9,771 nucleotides of DNA from JBBRUG01 sp038247995 (GTDB lineage: Bacteria > Chloroflexota > Chloroflexia > Chloroflexales > Chloroflexaceae). The translations under genes were made by a program, and so were the position numbers. Positions 1 through 6,271 of this stretch are shown here, one piece after another. The notes under the pieces were generated by a model. The model ran no database searches. It was not told where the DNA came from and saw nothing but the letters and a program-made list of their open reading frames with translations. How positions within the stretch are numbered: position 1 is the stretch's first letter; the number at the start of each line of letters is the position of its first letter. The stretch lies in assembly GCA_038247995.1 (NCBI GenBank), contig JBBRUG010000231.1, positions 1 through 9,771 on the forward strand, in the 5' to 3' direction.

Positions 1-541
1 CCTGACGGAGCCGGGCGCGCACCACATCGCCGAAGAGATGCTGGTAGCGATACCAGCGCCGTTCGGCGCCTAGTAGATAGTCGCAGAGCGGGCCACAGAG
101 CTGATCGAGGATCGCGGTTTGCAGCACAAACGCATGCAGGTGCGCCGGTAAGCGCTCGATGACCTCTTCGGCAAGATAATCGACCCCAAAACGGTTACTG
201 CCGGCGAACGTCTGCACGAAATCGTGCCAATCGTCGTGCTGCTGCATCGCGAGGGCGGCCAGTTGCAAGCCGGCAGCCCAGCCCTCGGTACGAACCTCCA
301 ACGTTTTCACATCTTCTGGGGAAGGCGCAACAGCGAGAACCCGTTCGAAGAACGTCGTCGCTTCTTCAAGTGTAAAGCGCGGATCGACGGCACGCAGTTC
401 GGTGAGTTGCCCGCGCGCACACAGGCGGCCAAGCGGCAATGGCGGATCAACCCGACTGGCGATCACGAGTTGGAGTTGAGGCGGAAGATGCTCAACCAGC
501 ACAGCGAAGATCTGGTGGTCGCCCCCCGCGCCCCAGGCCAT
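1..541 (-). pseudogene. Remnant of a MalT-like LuxR-family ATPase regulator, 5'-truncated and internally deleted
   Basis: An open minus-strand frame runs from an ATG at 541 off the left edge. Its translation has the landmarks of the middle of large MalT/LAL-type LuxR regulators: HLPPQLQLVIASRVDPPLPL, then RGQLTELRAVDPRFTLEEA, TEGWAAGLQLAALAMQ, DYLAEEVIERLPAHLHAFVLQTAILDQLCGPLCDYLL and ERRWYRYQHLF. Homology starts only at about position 519. The N-terminal P-loop NTPase half that should precede it (Walker A and the LDDYH-type Walker B) is absent, because the exporter gene ends at 546. Between CDYLLG and ERRWYRY the family normally has about 25-30 residues ending in a NLF(I/L)VPLDD-like segment; here they are missing in frame. 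No Shine-Dalgarno precedes the ATG. Intact members are about 900 residues with a C-terminal LuxR helix-turn-helix, which would lie outside the window. It is most likely a degenerate fragment, though a short protein could still be translated. Confidence 0.75.
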
Positions 542-545
542 TGGT

Positions 546-1451
546 TCATCGTCGCGTTAGCAGCACACCGCCGATGATCAGCACAGCGCCTACGCCTTGC
601 AGCGGCACGGGCACTTCGCCGAGCAACGGCCAGGCCGCGAGCGCGGCAACCAGCGGAATGGCGCAGCCGTAGATCGCCGTACGGTTGCTGCCCGCAACGC
701 GCACACTGTTGTTCCAAAGCACGTACGAGAGTACCAGCGCCAAGACTGTCGAGTAGGTCAGGCCGGCCCAGGCAGTGCCGCTTACCGCCGCCCACTCGAC
801 CCGCAACAACTCGGGTAAGCTCACCAGAATCAGCCCCGGCACACCGGTAAGCATCGTCCAGGTAGTGATTGCCAGCGGCGACATGCCCCCGGCCACCGTG
901 CGCACTCCCAGCGTGTAGATCGTCCAGGACACGGCGCAGCCAAGCATCAGCGCATCGCCGAGCAAGCCGGTGCGGGTGAAGGTCAGGCCACGCGCCAGCA
1001 GCACCAATACCACGCCCCCGAATGCCAACCCGATCCCAATCACGGTAACACGCTTCAACTGTTCAATCCCTAGCAGTGCGCCAAACAGCGCCACCAGGGC
1101 CGGCGTAATCGCGATCAGCAGCGCGCCGTTCGCTGCTGTTGTAATCGTCAGGCCATAGGTAAAGAGGATCTGATAGAGCGTATTGCCCACCAGGCCAACC
1201 CAGGTGAGCTTCCATAACGCGCCCTTCGGCAAGGGCTGAATACCTTCGCGCCAGCGCAACATGAGCCAGAGCAGCAGCGCCGCGCCGGTAAAGCGCAACG
1301 CCGAGAAGGCCAGCGGCGACAACTCGGTGAGCGTGATCTTGGTGACACTGAAATTCGTGCCCCAGATCAATACCACCAGCATCATCGTCAGGTCGGTCGT
1401 GGGAATGCCGAAGCGAGCTACCGGCCGTTCAGCTTGAGATTGGGTGATCAT
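546..1451 (-). CDS. DMT-superfamily transporter with two EamA domains (10 TM)
   Basis: This 301-residue, very hydrophobic protein fits the usual size of EamA/RhaT-type drug/metabolite transporters, which carry small metabolites, often outward, across the inner membrane. Two homologous five-helix halves are visible, at about residues 21-153 and 165-299. The first has the typical opening LIWGTNFSVTK and PLAFSALRF, followed by AANGALLIAITPALVAL. The second ends with NRTAIYGCAIPLVAALAAWP and LLGE, the usual signature of the last helices. A longer frame opens at 1523, but its extra 24 residues are not family-like and would run through the operator at 1523-1548, so ATG 1451 is preferred. No clear Shine-Dalgarno is seen. 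The gene is divergent from the ROK repressor, and its stop lies 4 bp before the frame of the regulator remnant. The substrate cannot be told from sequence. Confidence 0.85.
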   Translation of the reverse strand: MITQSQAERPVARFGIPTTDLTMMLVVLIWGTNFSVTKITLTELSPLAFSALRFTGAALLLWLMLRWREGIQPLPKGALWKLTWVGLVGNTLYQILFTYGLTITTAANGALLIAITPALVALFGALLGIEQLKRVTVIGIGLAFGGVVLVLLARGLTFTRTGLLGDALMLGCAVSWTIYTLGVRTVAGGMSPLAITTWTMLTGVPGLILVSLPELLRVEWAAVSGTAWAGLTYSTVLALVLSYVLWNNSVRVAGSNRTAIYGCAIPLVAALAAWPLLGEVPVPLQGVGAVLIIGGVLLTRR

Positions 1452-1522
1452 AGTGCATACAGTACCAGCAAAATCCGCCTGCCACCAGAGCCAATGGGCG
1501 GAAGAGGCTGGGCAGGTGCGCA

Positions 1523-1548
1523 TTTTGTAAGTTCAATGAACTATCTAA
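1523..1548. promoter_or_regulatory. ROK operator copy 1, upstream of the -35 box
   Basis: The palindrome AGTTCA-A-TGAACT sits at 1530-1542 with left flank TTTTGTA and right flank ATCTAA. All 26 positions are identical to copy 2. It ends just before the -35 box of the ROK promoter and lies between the divergent exporter and ROK genes. ROK repressors are dimers that bind AT-rich palindromes, which fits, but binding by this ROK protein is inferred. Confidence 0.8.
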
Positions 1549-1576
1549 TTGACAAGCGTGGAAATTGTGCTACACT
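1549..1576 (+). promoter_or_regulatory. Sigma70-like promoter of the ROK gene
   Basis: A perfect -35 TTGACA (1549-1554) is followed after 16 bp by TACACT (1571-1576). A TG at 1568-1569 makes it an extended -10. Transcription would start near 1583, inside operator copy 2. This is why an upstream ATG at 1565, which lies inside the promoter, is not accepted as the ROK start. Confidence 0.75.
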
Positions 1577-1579
1577 CGC

Positions 1580-1605
1580 TTTTGTAAGTTCAATGAACTA
1601 TCTAA
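1580..1605. promoter_or_regulatory. ROK operator copy 2, over the expected transcription start
   Basis: An exact 26-bp repeat of copy 1, with its palindrome at 1587-1599, begins 4 bp after the -10 box. Its centre is 57 bp from that of copy 1. A repressor bound here would block initiation or early elongation. The pair brackets the promoter, an arrangement that suits autoregulation and possibly a small loop. Confidence 0.8.
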
Positions 1606-1633
1606 ATCGCGTCCCCTGAACGGACAGTGCGCT

Positions 1634-2842
1634 ATGCTTGAAAAAGCGACTCGCCAGCACACGAAAGACCTCAACAGTCGTCTTGTGCTCAGCACGATCT
1701 ATGACTACGGCGCGATCAGCCGGGCGCAGCTGGCGCGGCTGACCCAACTGACGCGCACGACGATCTCGGATGTGGTGAGCGACCTGATCGAGCGCGGGCT
1801 GGTGGAAGAAATGGGCCACGGCACGATCAACCGCGGGCGCTCGCCGATGCTGCTGAGTGTGCTCGACGATGCGCGCCAGGTAGTAGCGTTAAGTGTTACC
1901 AACGCGGCGGTTCAGGGCGCGCTGGTGAACGTGCGCGGCAGCCTTGGCCCGGTATTGGACCAGCAACTGCCGGATCGCGAGGGCGCTACCGTGCTGGCGA
2001 CGATTATCACCATGGCCGAAGCGTTGATTCAACGCGCCGAGCGCCCGCTACTCGGGATCGGCGTCAATACGCCCGGCCTGATCGACCCGGAAACGGGCAT
2101 GGTCTTGCGCACGGTGAACTTCGGCTGGGAAGATCTGCCGCTGGGTCGGCTGCTCACCGCGCGCTTTCAGTTGCCGACCTCGATTGCCAACGATAGCCAG
2201 ACGCTCGCGCTTGCCGAATATATGTTCGGCGCGGGTCAGGGCACGCCGAACCTGGTGGTAGTGAAGGTTGGCCAGGGCATCGGCGCGGGGATTGTGCTCA
2301 ACGGCGAACTGTATGCCGGCGAAGGCCACGGTGCGGGCGAGATTGGGCATATGGTTGTGGTAGAGAACGGCCAACTCTGCAAATGCGGCAATCGCGGTTG
2401 CCTGGAAACCGTGGCCAGTAGCGCGGTGGTGCTGGAGCAGGCGCGCAACCTGATTCGGCGTCAGCCGACGCGCATGCTGGGCCAACTAGCGCCCGATCCG
2501 GCCCAACTCACGCTGGACATGCTTGCGCAGGCCGCCCGCGCCGGCGACGGCGGTGCGCAGCGCGTGATCGACGACGCCGGGCGTTACCTGGCGATCGCCG
2601 TGGCCAATATTGTGAGCGTGCTGAATGTACGCCGCATCCTGATCACTGGGCGGATCGCCGCCCTGGGCGATCTGCTTGGTGCCGCTGTCCGCACGGAACT
2701 GGCGCAACGCGCCCTGCCCGCCCTTGTGCGCAGCACCAGCGTCGAGGTGGTCGCTATGCCCGCCGACGCTCCGCTGATCGGCGCCGCCGCTCCGCTGCTC
2801 ACGTCGGAACTCGGCCTGACGCGCTTGAGGCGGGCAGGGTGA
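1634..2842 (+). CDS. ROK-family transcriptional repressor (XylR/NagC/Mlc type)
   Basis: The protein has 402 residues, the normal length for ROK regulators. A winged helix-turn-helix occupies about residues 14-71 (ISRAQLARLTQLTRTTISDV, then LIERGLVEE and the wing). A ROK sugar-kinase-like fold follows, with GVNTPGLID, NDSQTLALAE, VVKVGQGIGAGIVLNGELY and GEIGH. The zinc site is complete: H239, C249, C251 and C256 in CKCGNRGCLE, with the same spacing as in E. coli Mlc. The DxGGT ATP-phosphate motif of ROK kinases is replaced by SVTNAAVQ, so it should sense a sugar without phosphorylating it. ATG 1634 is chosen over 1565 because the promoter and operator 2 lie in between; GGA at 1622-1624 is a weak Shine-Dalgarno. 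It most likely controls the downstream epimerase, DUF4127 and transporter genes. The inducer is unknown. Confidence 0.92.
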   Translation: MLEKATRQHTKDLNSRLVLSTIYDYGAISRAQLARLTQLTRTTISDVVSDLIERGLVEEMGHGTINRGRSPMLLSVLDDARQVVALSVTNAAVQGALVNVRGSLGPVLDQQLPDREGATVLATIITMAEALIQRAERPLLGIGVNTPGLIDPETGMVLRTVNFGWEDLPLGRLLTARFQLPTSIANDSQTLALAEYMFGAGQGTPNLVVVKVGQGIGAGIVLNGELYAGEGHGAGEIGHMVVVENGQLCKCGNRGCLETVASSAVVLEQARNLIRRQPTRMLGQLAPDPAQLTLDMLAQAARAGDGGAQRVIDDAGRYLAIAVANIVSVLNVRRILITGRIAALGDLLGAAVRTELAQRALPALVRSTSVEVVAMPADAPLIGAAAPLLTSELGLTRLRRAG

Positions 2843-2880
2843 TCCGCAGATTGCGCAGATGGGCGTGAGAAGGCGCACTA

Positions 2881-2944
2881 GTACGCTAAAGCGTACGTCC
2901 GCCTCCGGCGGACACCGCACTTTGGCGGGCGCAAACCCGCGTAC
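2881..2944. repeat. Compact palindromic element with three adjoining hairpins
   Basis: In the 218-bp gap between the ROK and epimerase genes there are three hairpins: GTACGC-TAAA-GCGTAC (2881-2896), GTCCGCC-TCC-GGCGGAC (2897-2913) and GCGGG-N6-CCCGC (2925-2940). GCGTAC occurs again at 2939-2944, so the whole 64-bp unit is bounded by inverted GTACGC/GCGTAC. No T-run follows, so it does not look like a simple intrinsic terminator. It resembles a REP- or MITE-like dispersed element, and it could still stabilise or attenuate the ROK transcript. Confidence 0.6.
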
Positions 2945-2992
2945 AACCCCTGGCGAACTTCCGCCGAGTTGGACTAGCGCCCACGCCTATCC

Positions 2993-3034
2993 CTTCGACT
3001 TCGCTCAGACTTCGTCCTGAGGCTCAGCCCGAAG
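2993..3034. repeat. Second inverted-repeat element upstream of the epimerase
   Basis: CTTCG (2993-2997) can pair with CGAAG (3030-3034), and inside it CTCAG (3004-3008) with CTGAG (3017-3021). CTGAGGCTCAG (3017-3027) is an alternative palindrome. The type CTTCGACTTCGCTCAG is familiar as a dispersed intergenic repeat in several bacterial groups. It ends about 20 bp before the epimerase Shine-Dalgarno. No promoter or operator copy is seen in this gap. Confidence 0.45.
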
Positions 3035-3060
3035 AGGCAGGCGGCTATTACACAGAGGCA

Positions 3061-4239
3061 ATGATGCTCGAACGCTACGCTGCGATCTATCGTCAGGATC
3101 TGCTCGAACGGGTCATCCCCTTCTGGCTCAACCATTCGCTCGATCATGAGCACGGCGGCTATTTTAGCTGCCTCGATCGCGATGGCACCGTCTACGACCC
3201 GCGTAAGTATATCTGGCTCCAGGGCCGCGCAATCTGGATGTTCGCCCGGCTCTACAACGAACTGGAGCAGCGCCCGGAATGGCTGGCCGCCGCCGCCCAT
3301 GGCGTGGATTTCCTACGCCGTAACGCCCGCGATGAACAGGGACGGATCTACTTCAGCCTCAGCCCGGAGGGCCAACCGGCCTTCTACCAGCGCAAACCCT
3401 ACGCCGCCGTCTTCTACCAGATGGGCCTGTTTGAGTACGCCCGCGCCACTGGCGACGCGGCCTGCCGTGCCGAGGCGCTCGAACTCTTCTGGCGCATCCG
3501 CGACTGGATCGCCGACCCGACGCTGCTCGGTCGCCCCGCCTTCGCCGGGCAGTTGCCGCTCGCCGGTCTCGCCGATAAGCTTGTCGTGGCGATGATGGCC
3601 CTGGAGATGGTTGACCACGCGGCCGATCCGCGCTACGACGCCGTGCTGCGCGAGACGCTCGCCGCCGTGGCGCAGCACTATGATCCCGAGCGACGGATCT
3701 TTCGCGAGTACCTGGCACACGACGGCAGCGACATCAGCGCGTATCCCGAGGGACGCTTCTTCAACCCCGGCCACGCGATCGAGACGGCCTGGATCCTGCT
3801 CCAGATCCTCACGCGGCATCCCGACCCGGCACTGGAGCAGATGGCGCTCGACGCAATTATCGGCTCGCTGGAACTGGGCTGGGATGCAGCCTACGGCGGC
3901 ATTCTCTATTTTATCGACCTCGCCGGCCGCCCGCCACTGCAACTCGAAGCAACCATGAAGCTCTGGTGGCCGCACGCCGAGGCGATCTACGCGCTGGTGC
4001 TCGCTGCCACGCGCACCGGCGAACCGCGCTGGCTGGAGTGGCTGGAGCGCGTGCATAGCTACACGTATGATCATTTTGTCGACCCGGTGTATGGCGAGTG
4101 GTTCGGCTACTGCGACCGGCGCGGCGATCTGGCGCTCACGAGCAAAGGCGGCAACTACAAGGGCTTCTTCCACGTGCCGCGGGCGTTGTTGTACAGCATT
4201 CAGGCAATTGGTTCACAGGGGGACACAGGGATAAGATGA
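3061..4239 (+). CDS. N-acylglucosamine 2-epimerase (AGE) family protein
   Basis: The 392-residue protein covers the full (alpha/alpha)6-barrel AGE fold. Family features are WLQGRAIWMFARLYN near the N-terminus, FNPGHAIETAWILLQ, KLWWPHAEAIYALV and YKGFFHVPRALLYS near the C-terminus. The two histidines that act as acid/base catalysts in cyanobacterial and mammalian AGE are matched by H238 and H371, 133 residues apart as in the Anabaena enzyme. Family members interconvert GlcNAc and ManNAc, or epimerise or isomerise other aldoses such as cellobiose or mannose; sequence alone does not decide which. AGAGG at 3054-3058 favours the second of two tandem ATGs (3064) over 3061. The natural fold ends near YSIQAI; the last residues (GSQGDTGIR) and the stop come from a GGGGACAC-type repeat. 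Its place between a ROK repressor and a sugar transporter suggests catabolism of the imported sugar in the cytoplasm. Confidence 0.9.
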   Translation: MMLERYAAIYRQDLLERVIPFWLNHSLDHEHGGYFSCLDRDGTVYDPRKYIWLQGRAIWMFARLYNELEQRPEWLAAAAHGVDFLRRNARDEQGRIYFSLSPEGQPAFYQRKPYAAVFYQMGLFEYARATGDAACRAEALELFWRIRDWIADPTLLGRPAFAGQLPLAGLADKLVVAMMALEMVDHAADPRYDAVLRETLAAVAQHYDPERRIFREYLAHDGSDISAYPEGRFFNPGHAIETAWILLQILTRHPDPALEQMALDAIIGSLELGWDAAYGGILYFIDLAGRPPLQLEATMKLWWPHAEAIYALVLAATRTGEPRWLEWLERVHSYTYDHFVDPVYGEWFGYCDRRGDLALTSKGGNYKGFFHVPRALLYSIQAIGSQGDTGIR

Positions 4240-4301
4240 CAGGGGGACACGGGGACACAAGGCGCGGGGGACACGACGGATCGCACGGACACGACGGATC
4301 G
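4215..4301. repeat. GGGGACAC-type imperfect repeat cluster
   Basis: ACAGGGGGACAC occurs at 4215-4226 and 4239-4250. GGGGACAC follows at 4251-4258 and 4267-4274. ACACGACGGATCG is repeated at 4271-4283 and 4289-4301. The cluster starts inside the last codons of the epimerase gene. The same octamer recurs inside the DUF4127 gene (5234-5241) and, inverted, at 9616-9623. Confidence 0.7.
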
Positions 4302-4303
4302 AT

Positions 4304-4376
4304 GTAGGGCCGAAGCATTCGCCACGCATCCATGTTGTGACACCCTGTAGCATACCAGCGCATGCTTCGGCCCTAC
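4304..4376. repeat. 73-bp element with perfect 15-bp terminal inverted repeats
   Basis: GTAGGGCCGAAGCAT (4304-4318) and its exact reverse complement (4362-4376) enclose 43 bp. There is no T-run and no open reading frame of note. It could be a MITE-like or REP-like element, or a cruciform. It sits between the GGGGACAC cluster and the heptamer array, in the 320-bp gap between the epimerase and DUF4127 genes, which holds no gene. Confidence 0.7.
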
Positions 4377-4551
4377 GGTCGCCCGTCGCCCGTCGTCCGT
4401 CGCCCACCACCCGTCGTCCGTCGTCCGTCGCCCACCACCCGTCGTCCGTCGTCCGTCGTCCGTCGCCCGTCGCCCGTCGCCCGTCGCCCGTCGTCCATCG
4501 CCCATCGCCCATCGCCCATCGCCCGTCGCCCGTCACTCGTCACGCATCAGG
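4377..4551. repeat. Heptanucleotide tandem array, 25 units of CGTCGYC type
   Basis: Units step by exactly 7 bp from 4377. CGTCGCC and CGTCGTC dominate, with CACCACC at 4405 and 4433 and four CATCGCC at 4496-4523. The last three units are degenerate (CGTCACT, CGTCACG, CATCAGG). A 28-bp higher-order block (CGTCGCC CACCACC CGTCGTC CGTCGTC) is present twice in succession, at 4398-4425 and 4426-4453, which points to slippage or unequal crossing-over. The array stops 8 bp before the DUF4127 start, and its last unit supplies the only Shine-Dalgarno-like AGG there. Confidence 0.92.
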
Positions 4552-4559
4552 CAGCAACT

Positions 4560-6191
4560 ATGCAGATTGGATTATTGCCCCTCGACGAGCGCCCGGTAAA
4601 TACGCGCTATCCGGCGATGATCGCCGCGATCGCGGGCGCTGAGGTGTGCTTACCGGCGGCGGAACTGCTCAGCGCCGGGCGCACGCCTGCCGCCACCGAG
4701 CCGCTGGTGGCCTGGCTGCACGATGCAGCAACCAGGCTCGATGGGCTGATTGTTTCGTGTGAGATGCTCGGCTACGGCGGCTTGATTGCGTCGCGGATTG
4801 GGGATGAGTCTGCTGCCACAGTGCTCGGGCGGCTCGACGCCTTGCGCGACATTCGCCGGCGCTACCCGCAACTGCCGATCTACGGCTTCAGCGTGATCAC
4901 CCGGGTCTCCAATGCCGACGATGCGCTTGAAGAACCGCTCTACTGGGCCGCGTACGGCACGGCGCTCTATCGCCTGAGCCAACTGCTCGACCGGCGGCGG
5001 CTCGGCGAGGCGCTCGACGCCGAAATCGCCGCGCTGGAGGAGCACATTCCCGCTGCGCATCGGCGCGCCTTCCTGCTGCGCCGCTTGCGCAACCACAGCG
5101 TAAACCTGGCCGTGCTCCAAATGCTCGTCGCGGGCATCTTCGATTTGCTCGTGCTCAGTTCCGACGACACCAGCCCGTTCGGGTTGCCCTCGCGGGAGAA
5201 AGGGTGGCTGGCTGGCTGGGCCGAACTGCTTTTGGGGACACGAGGACCGGGGGAAAGGGGGCCAAGGGGCCAAGGAGCTGGGGGGACGGCAGAAACGCAA
5301 AACCAGGCTGCACCCGCATCACGGATCACGGATCACGCATCACTGCTCATGTACCCCGGCGCCGACGAAGTCGGTTGTGTGCTGCTGGCGCGGATGCTGA
5401 ACCAGGCTGCCGGGGTGACGCCGCTCGTTACGGTGCAGTACGCGCCGGCGGCGGCTGCGGACACTGTTGCCGCCTACGAAGATGTACCGATCCGGCAGAC
5501 CGTCGAGCGACAGTTGGCCGCCGCCGGTTGCCGATTGACTGCGGATGATCCGGGTAGCGGGATCTGGTTGGGCGTGAATGCGCCGCTGGCCCACCGGGGC
5601 GAGTGGACGCGTGAAGCTGCGGCGGCCGACCTGCTCCCCCGTGCTGCTGCGCTGGACGAACTAGTCGCCGCCGCGCACCAACGGCTCGCCGCCGGCCAAG
5701 CGGTGGCCCTGGCCGACGTGGCCTACCCCAACGGCGCCGACCCGGCGCTGATCGAGCGGCTCTGTACACATGGGCAACTGACGGCGCTCGCGGGGTACGG
5801 CGCGTGGAATACTGCCGGCAACAGCCTCGGCACGCTGATTGCCCAGGCCTGCGCAGCACAATTGGGCGGTAGCACCGGACGCGCGGCGCAGGAGCGCTTC
5901 CTGCTGCATCGCTTCGTGGAAGACTGGGGCTACCAGCAGCGCGTGCGTGCCGAGGTGCGCGCCTGGCTGATTGAACAGCACGGCGTGCGCGAGCCGAACA
6001 CGCCGGCGCTCGCTGAGACAACCGCCGCCCGCATCGAAGCCGGCCTGAACGCCGTCATCGGCGACCTGCCGGGCTTCGCCGGGCGCTATCGCATCGCACC
6101 GGGCAGCGTACGACTGCCCTGGGGCCGCACGTTTGAGGTGGATTTCGCATTAGAACCTTACCGTAAGGGCGGGGCGCAACCCGCTGCCTGA
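4560..6191 (+). CDS. DUF4127 family protein with a repeat-derived insertion
   Basis: The protein has 543 residues. The N-terminus LLPLDERPVNTRYP (5-18), then CEMLGYGGLIASR (Y72-R79), SSDDTSPFG (D202, D203) and YPGADEVGCVLLAR (265 onwards) are the conserved blocks I associate with DUF4127, a widespread family of unknown biochemical function often found near sugar genes. The conserved acidic residues suggest a metal-binding or hydrolytic active site, which is inference. No signal peptide or membrane segment is evident, so it is probably cytoplasmic. ATG 4560 is chosen because the open frame further upstream, from 4362, only translates the heptamer array; AGG at 4549-4551 is a weak Shine-Dalgarno. 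About 30-38 low-complexity residues between DDTSPFG and YPGADE (roughly 225-262) come from repeat DNA and make the protein longer than I expect for the family. The gene is co-directional with the epimerase and the transporter, suggesting a role in the same sugar pathway. Confidence 0.82.
   Translation: MQIGLLPLDERPVNTRYPAMIAAIAGAEVCLPAAELLSAGRTPAATEPLVAWLHDAATRLDGLIVSCEMLGYGGLIASRIGDESAATVLGRLDALRDIRRRYPQLPIYGFSVITRVSNADDALEEPLYWAAYGTALYRLSQLLDRRRLGEALDAEIAALEEHIPAAHRRAFLLRRLRNHSVNLAVLQMLVAGIFDLLVLSSDDTSPFGLPSREKGWLAGWAELLLGTRGPGERGPRGQGAGGTAETQNQAAPASRITDHASLLMYPGADEVGCVLLARMLNQAAGVTPLVTVQYAPAAAADTVAAYEDVPIRQTVERQLAAAGCRLTADDPGSGIWLGVNAPLAHRGEWTREAAAADLLPRAAALDELVAAAHQRLAAGQAVALADVAYPNGADPALIERLCTHGQLTALAGYGAWNTAGNSLGTLIAQACAAQLGGSTGRAAQERFLLHRFVEDWGYQQRVRAEVRAWLIEQHGVREPNTPALAETTAARIEAGLNAVIGDLPGFAGRYRIAPGSVRLPWGRTFEVDFALEPYRKGGAQPAA
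5232..5345. repeat. Simple-repeat insertion inside the DUF4127 coding sequence
   Basis: A purine-rich, G-run stretch starting with GGGGACAC (5234-5241) continues to about 5290. After about 25 bp of ordinary sequence, four heptamers follow: CATCACG, GATCACG, GATCACG, CATCACT (5317-5344). It keeps the reading frame and encodes GTRGPGERGPRGQGAGG and then a polar segment lacking family similarity. Its boundaries are judged from the flanking conserved blocks and are approximate. Confidence 0.7.
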
Positions 6192-6236
6192 AAGGGGGTA
6201 ATTCCCGGCGAATCGCTCTTGTTTCCAGCGCGGATG

Positions 6237-6257
6237 TTTTGTAAGTTCAATGAACTA
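6237..6257. promoter_or_regulatory. ROK operator copy 3, in front of the binding-protein gene
   Basis: This copy is identical to copies 1 and 2 over 21 bp, with its palindrome AGTTCAATGAACT at 6244-6256. It is directly followed by AAGGAG (6257-6262), the Shine-Dalgarno of the gene starting at 6272. The 80-bp gap after the DUF4127 stop has no promoter as clear as the one at 1549-1576. The operator may act on a weak promoter just upstream or block read-through transcription. Confidence 0.82.
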
Positions 6258-6271
6258 AGGAGAAAATACCC

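Noticed and set aside
1565..1633. Longer ROK start at 1565
   Set aside because: The added codons overlap the -10 box and operator copy 2 and have no similarity to ROK N-termini.
3313..4173. Long minus-strand open frame opposite the epimerase
   Set aside because: It is a shadow frame of a GC-rich gene whose plus-strand product matches the AGE family with both catalytic histidines.
4200..4536. Open frames on both strands across the heptamer array, encoding repetitive R/P/S or D/G/R/T polypeptides
   Set aside because: A stop-free 7-bp repeat is automatically open in several frames. There is no ribosome site and no resemblance to a protein family.
4377..4551. CRISPR array
   Set aside because: Units are contiguous 7-mers with no spacers, and no cas genes are present. 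The same reasoning applies to the octamer array at 9551-9598.
4362..4559. Longer DUF4127 start at 4362
   Set aside because: The added residues only translate the heptamer array. The family N-terminus begins at MQIGLLPLDERPVN, encoded from 4560.
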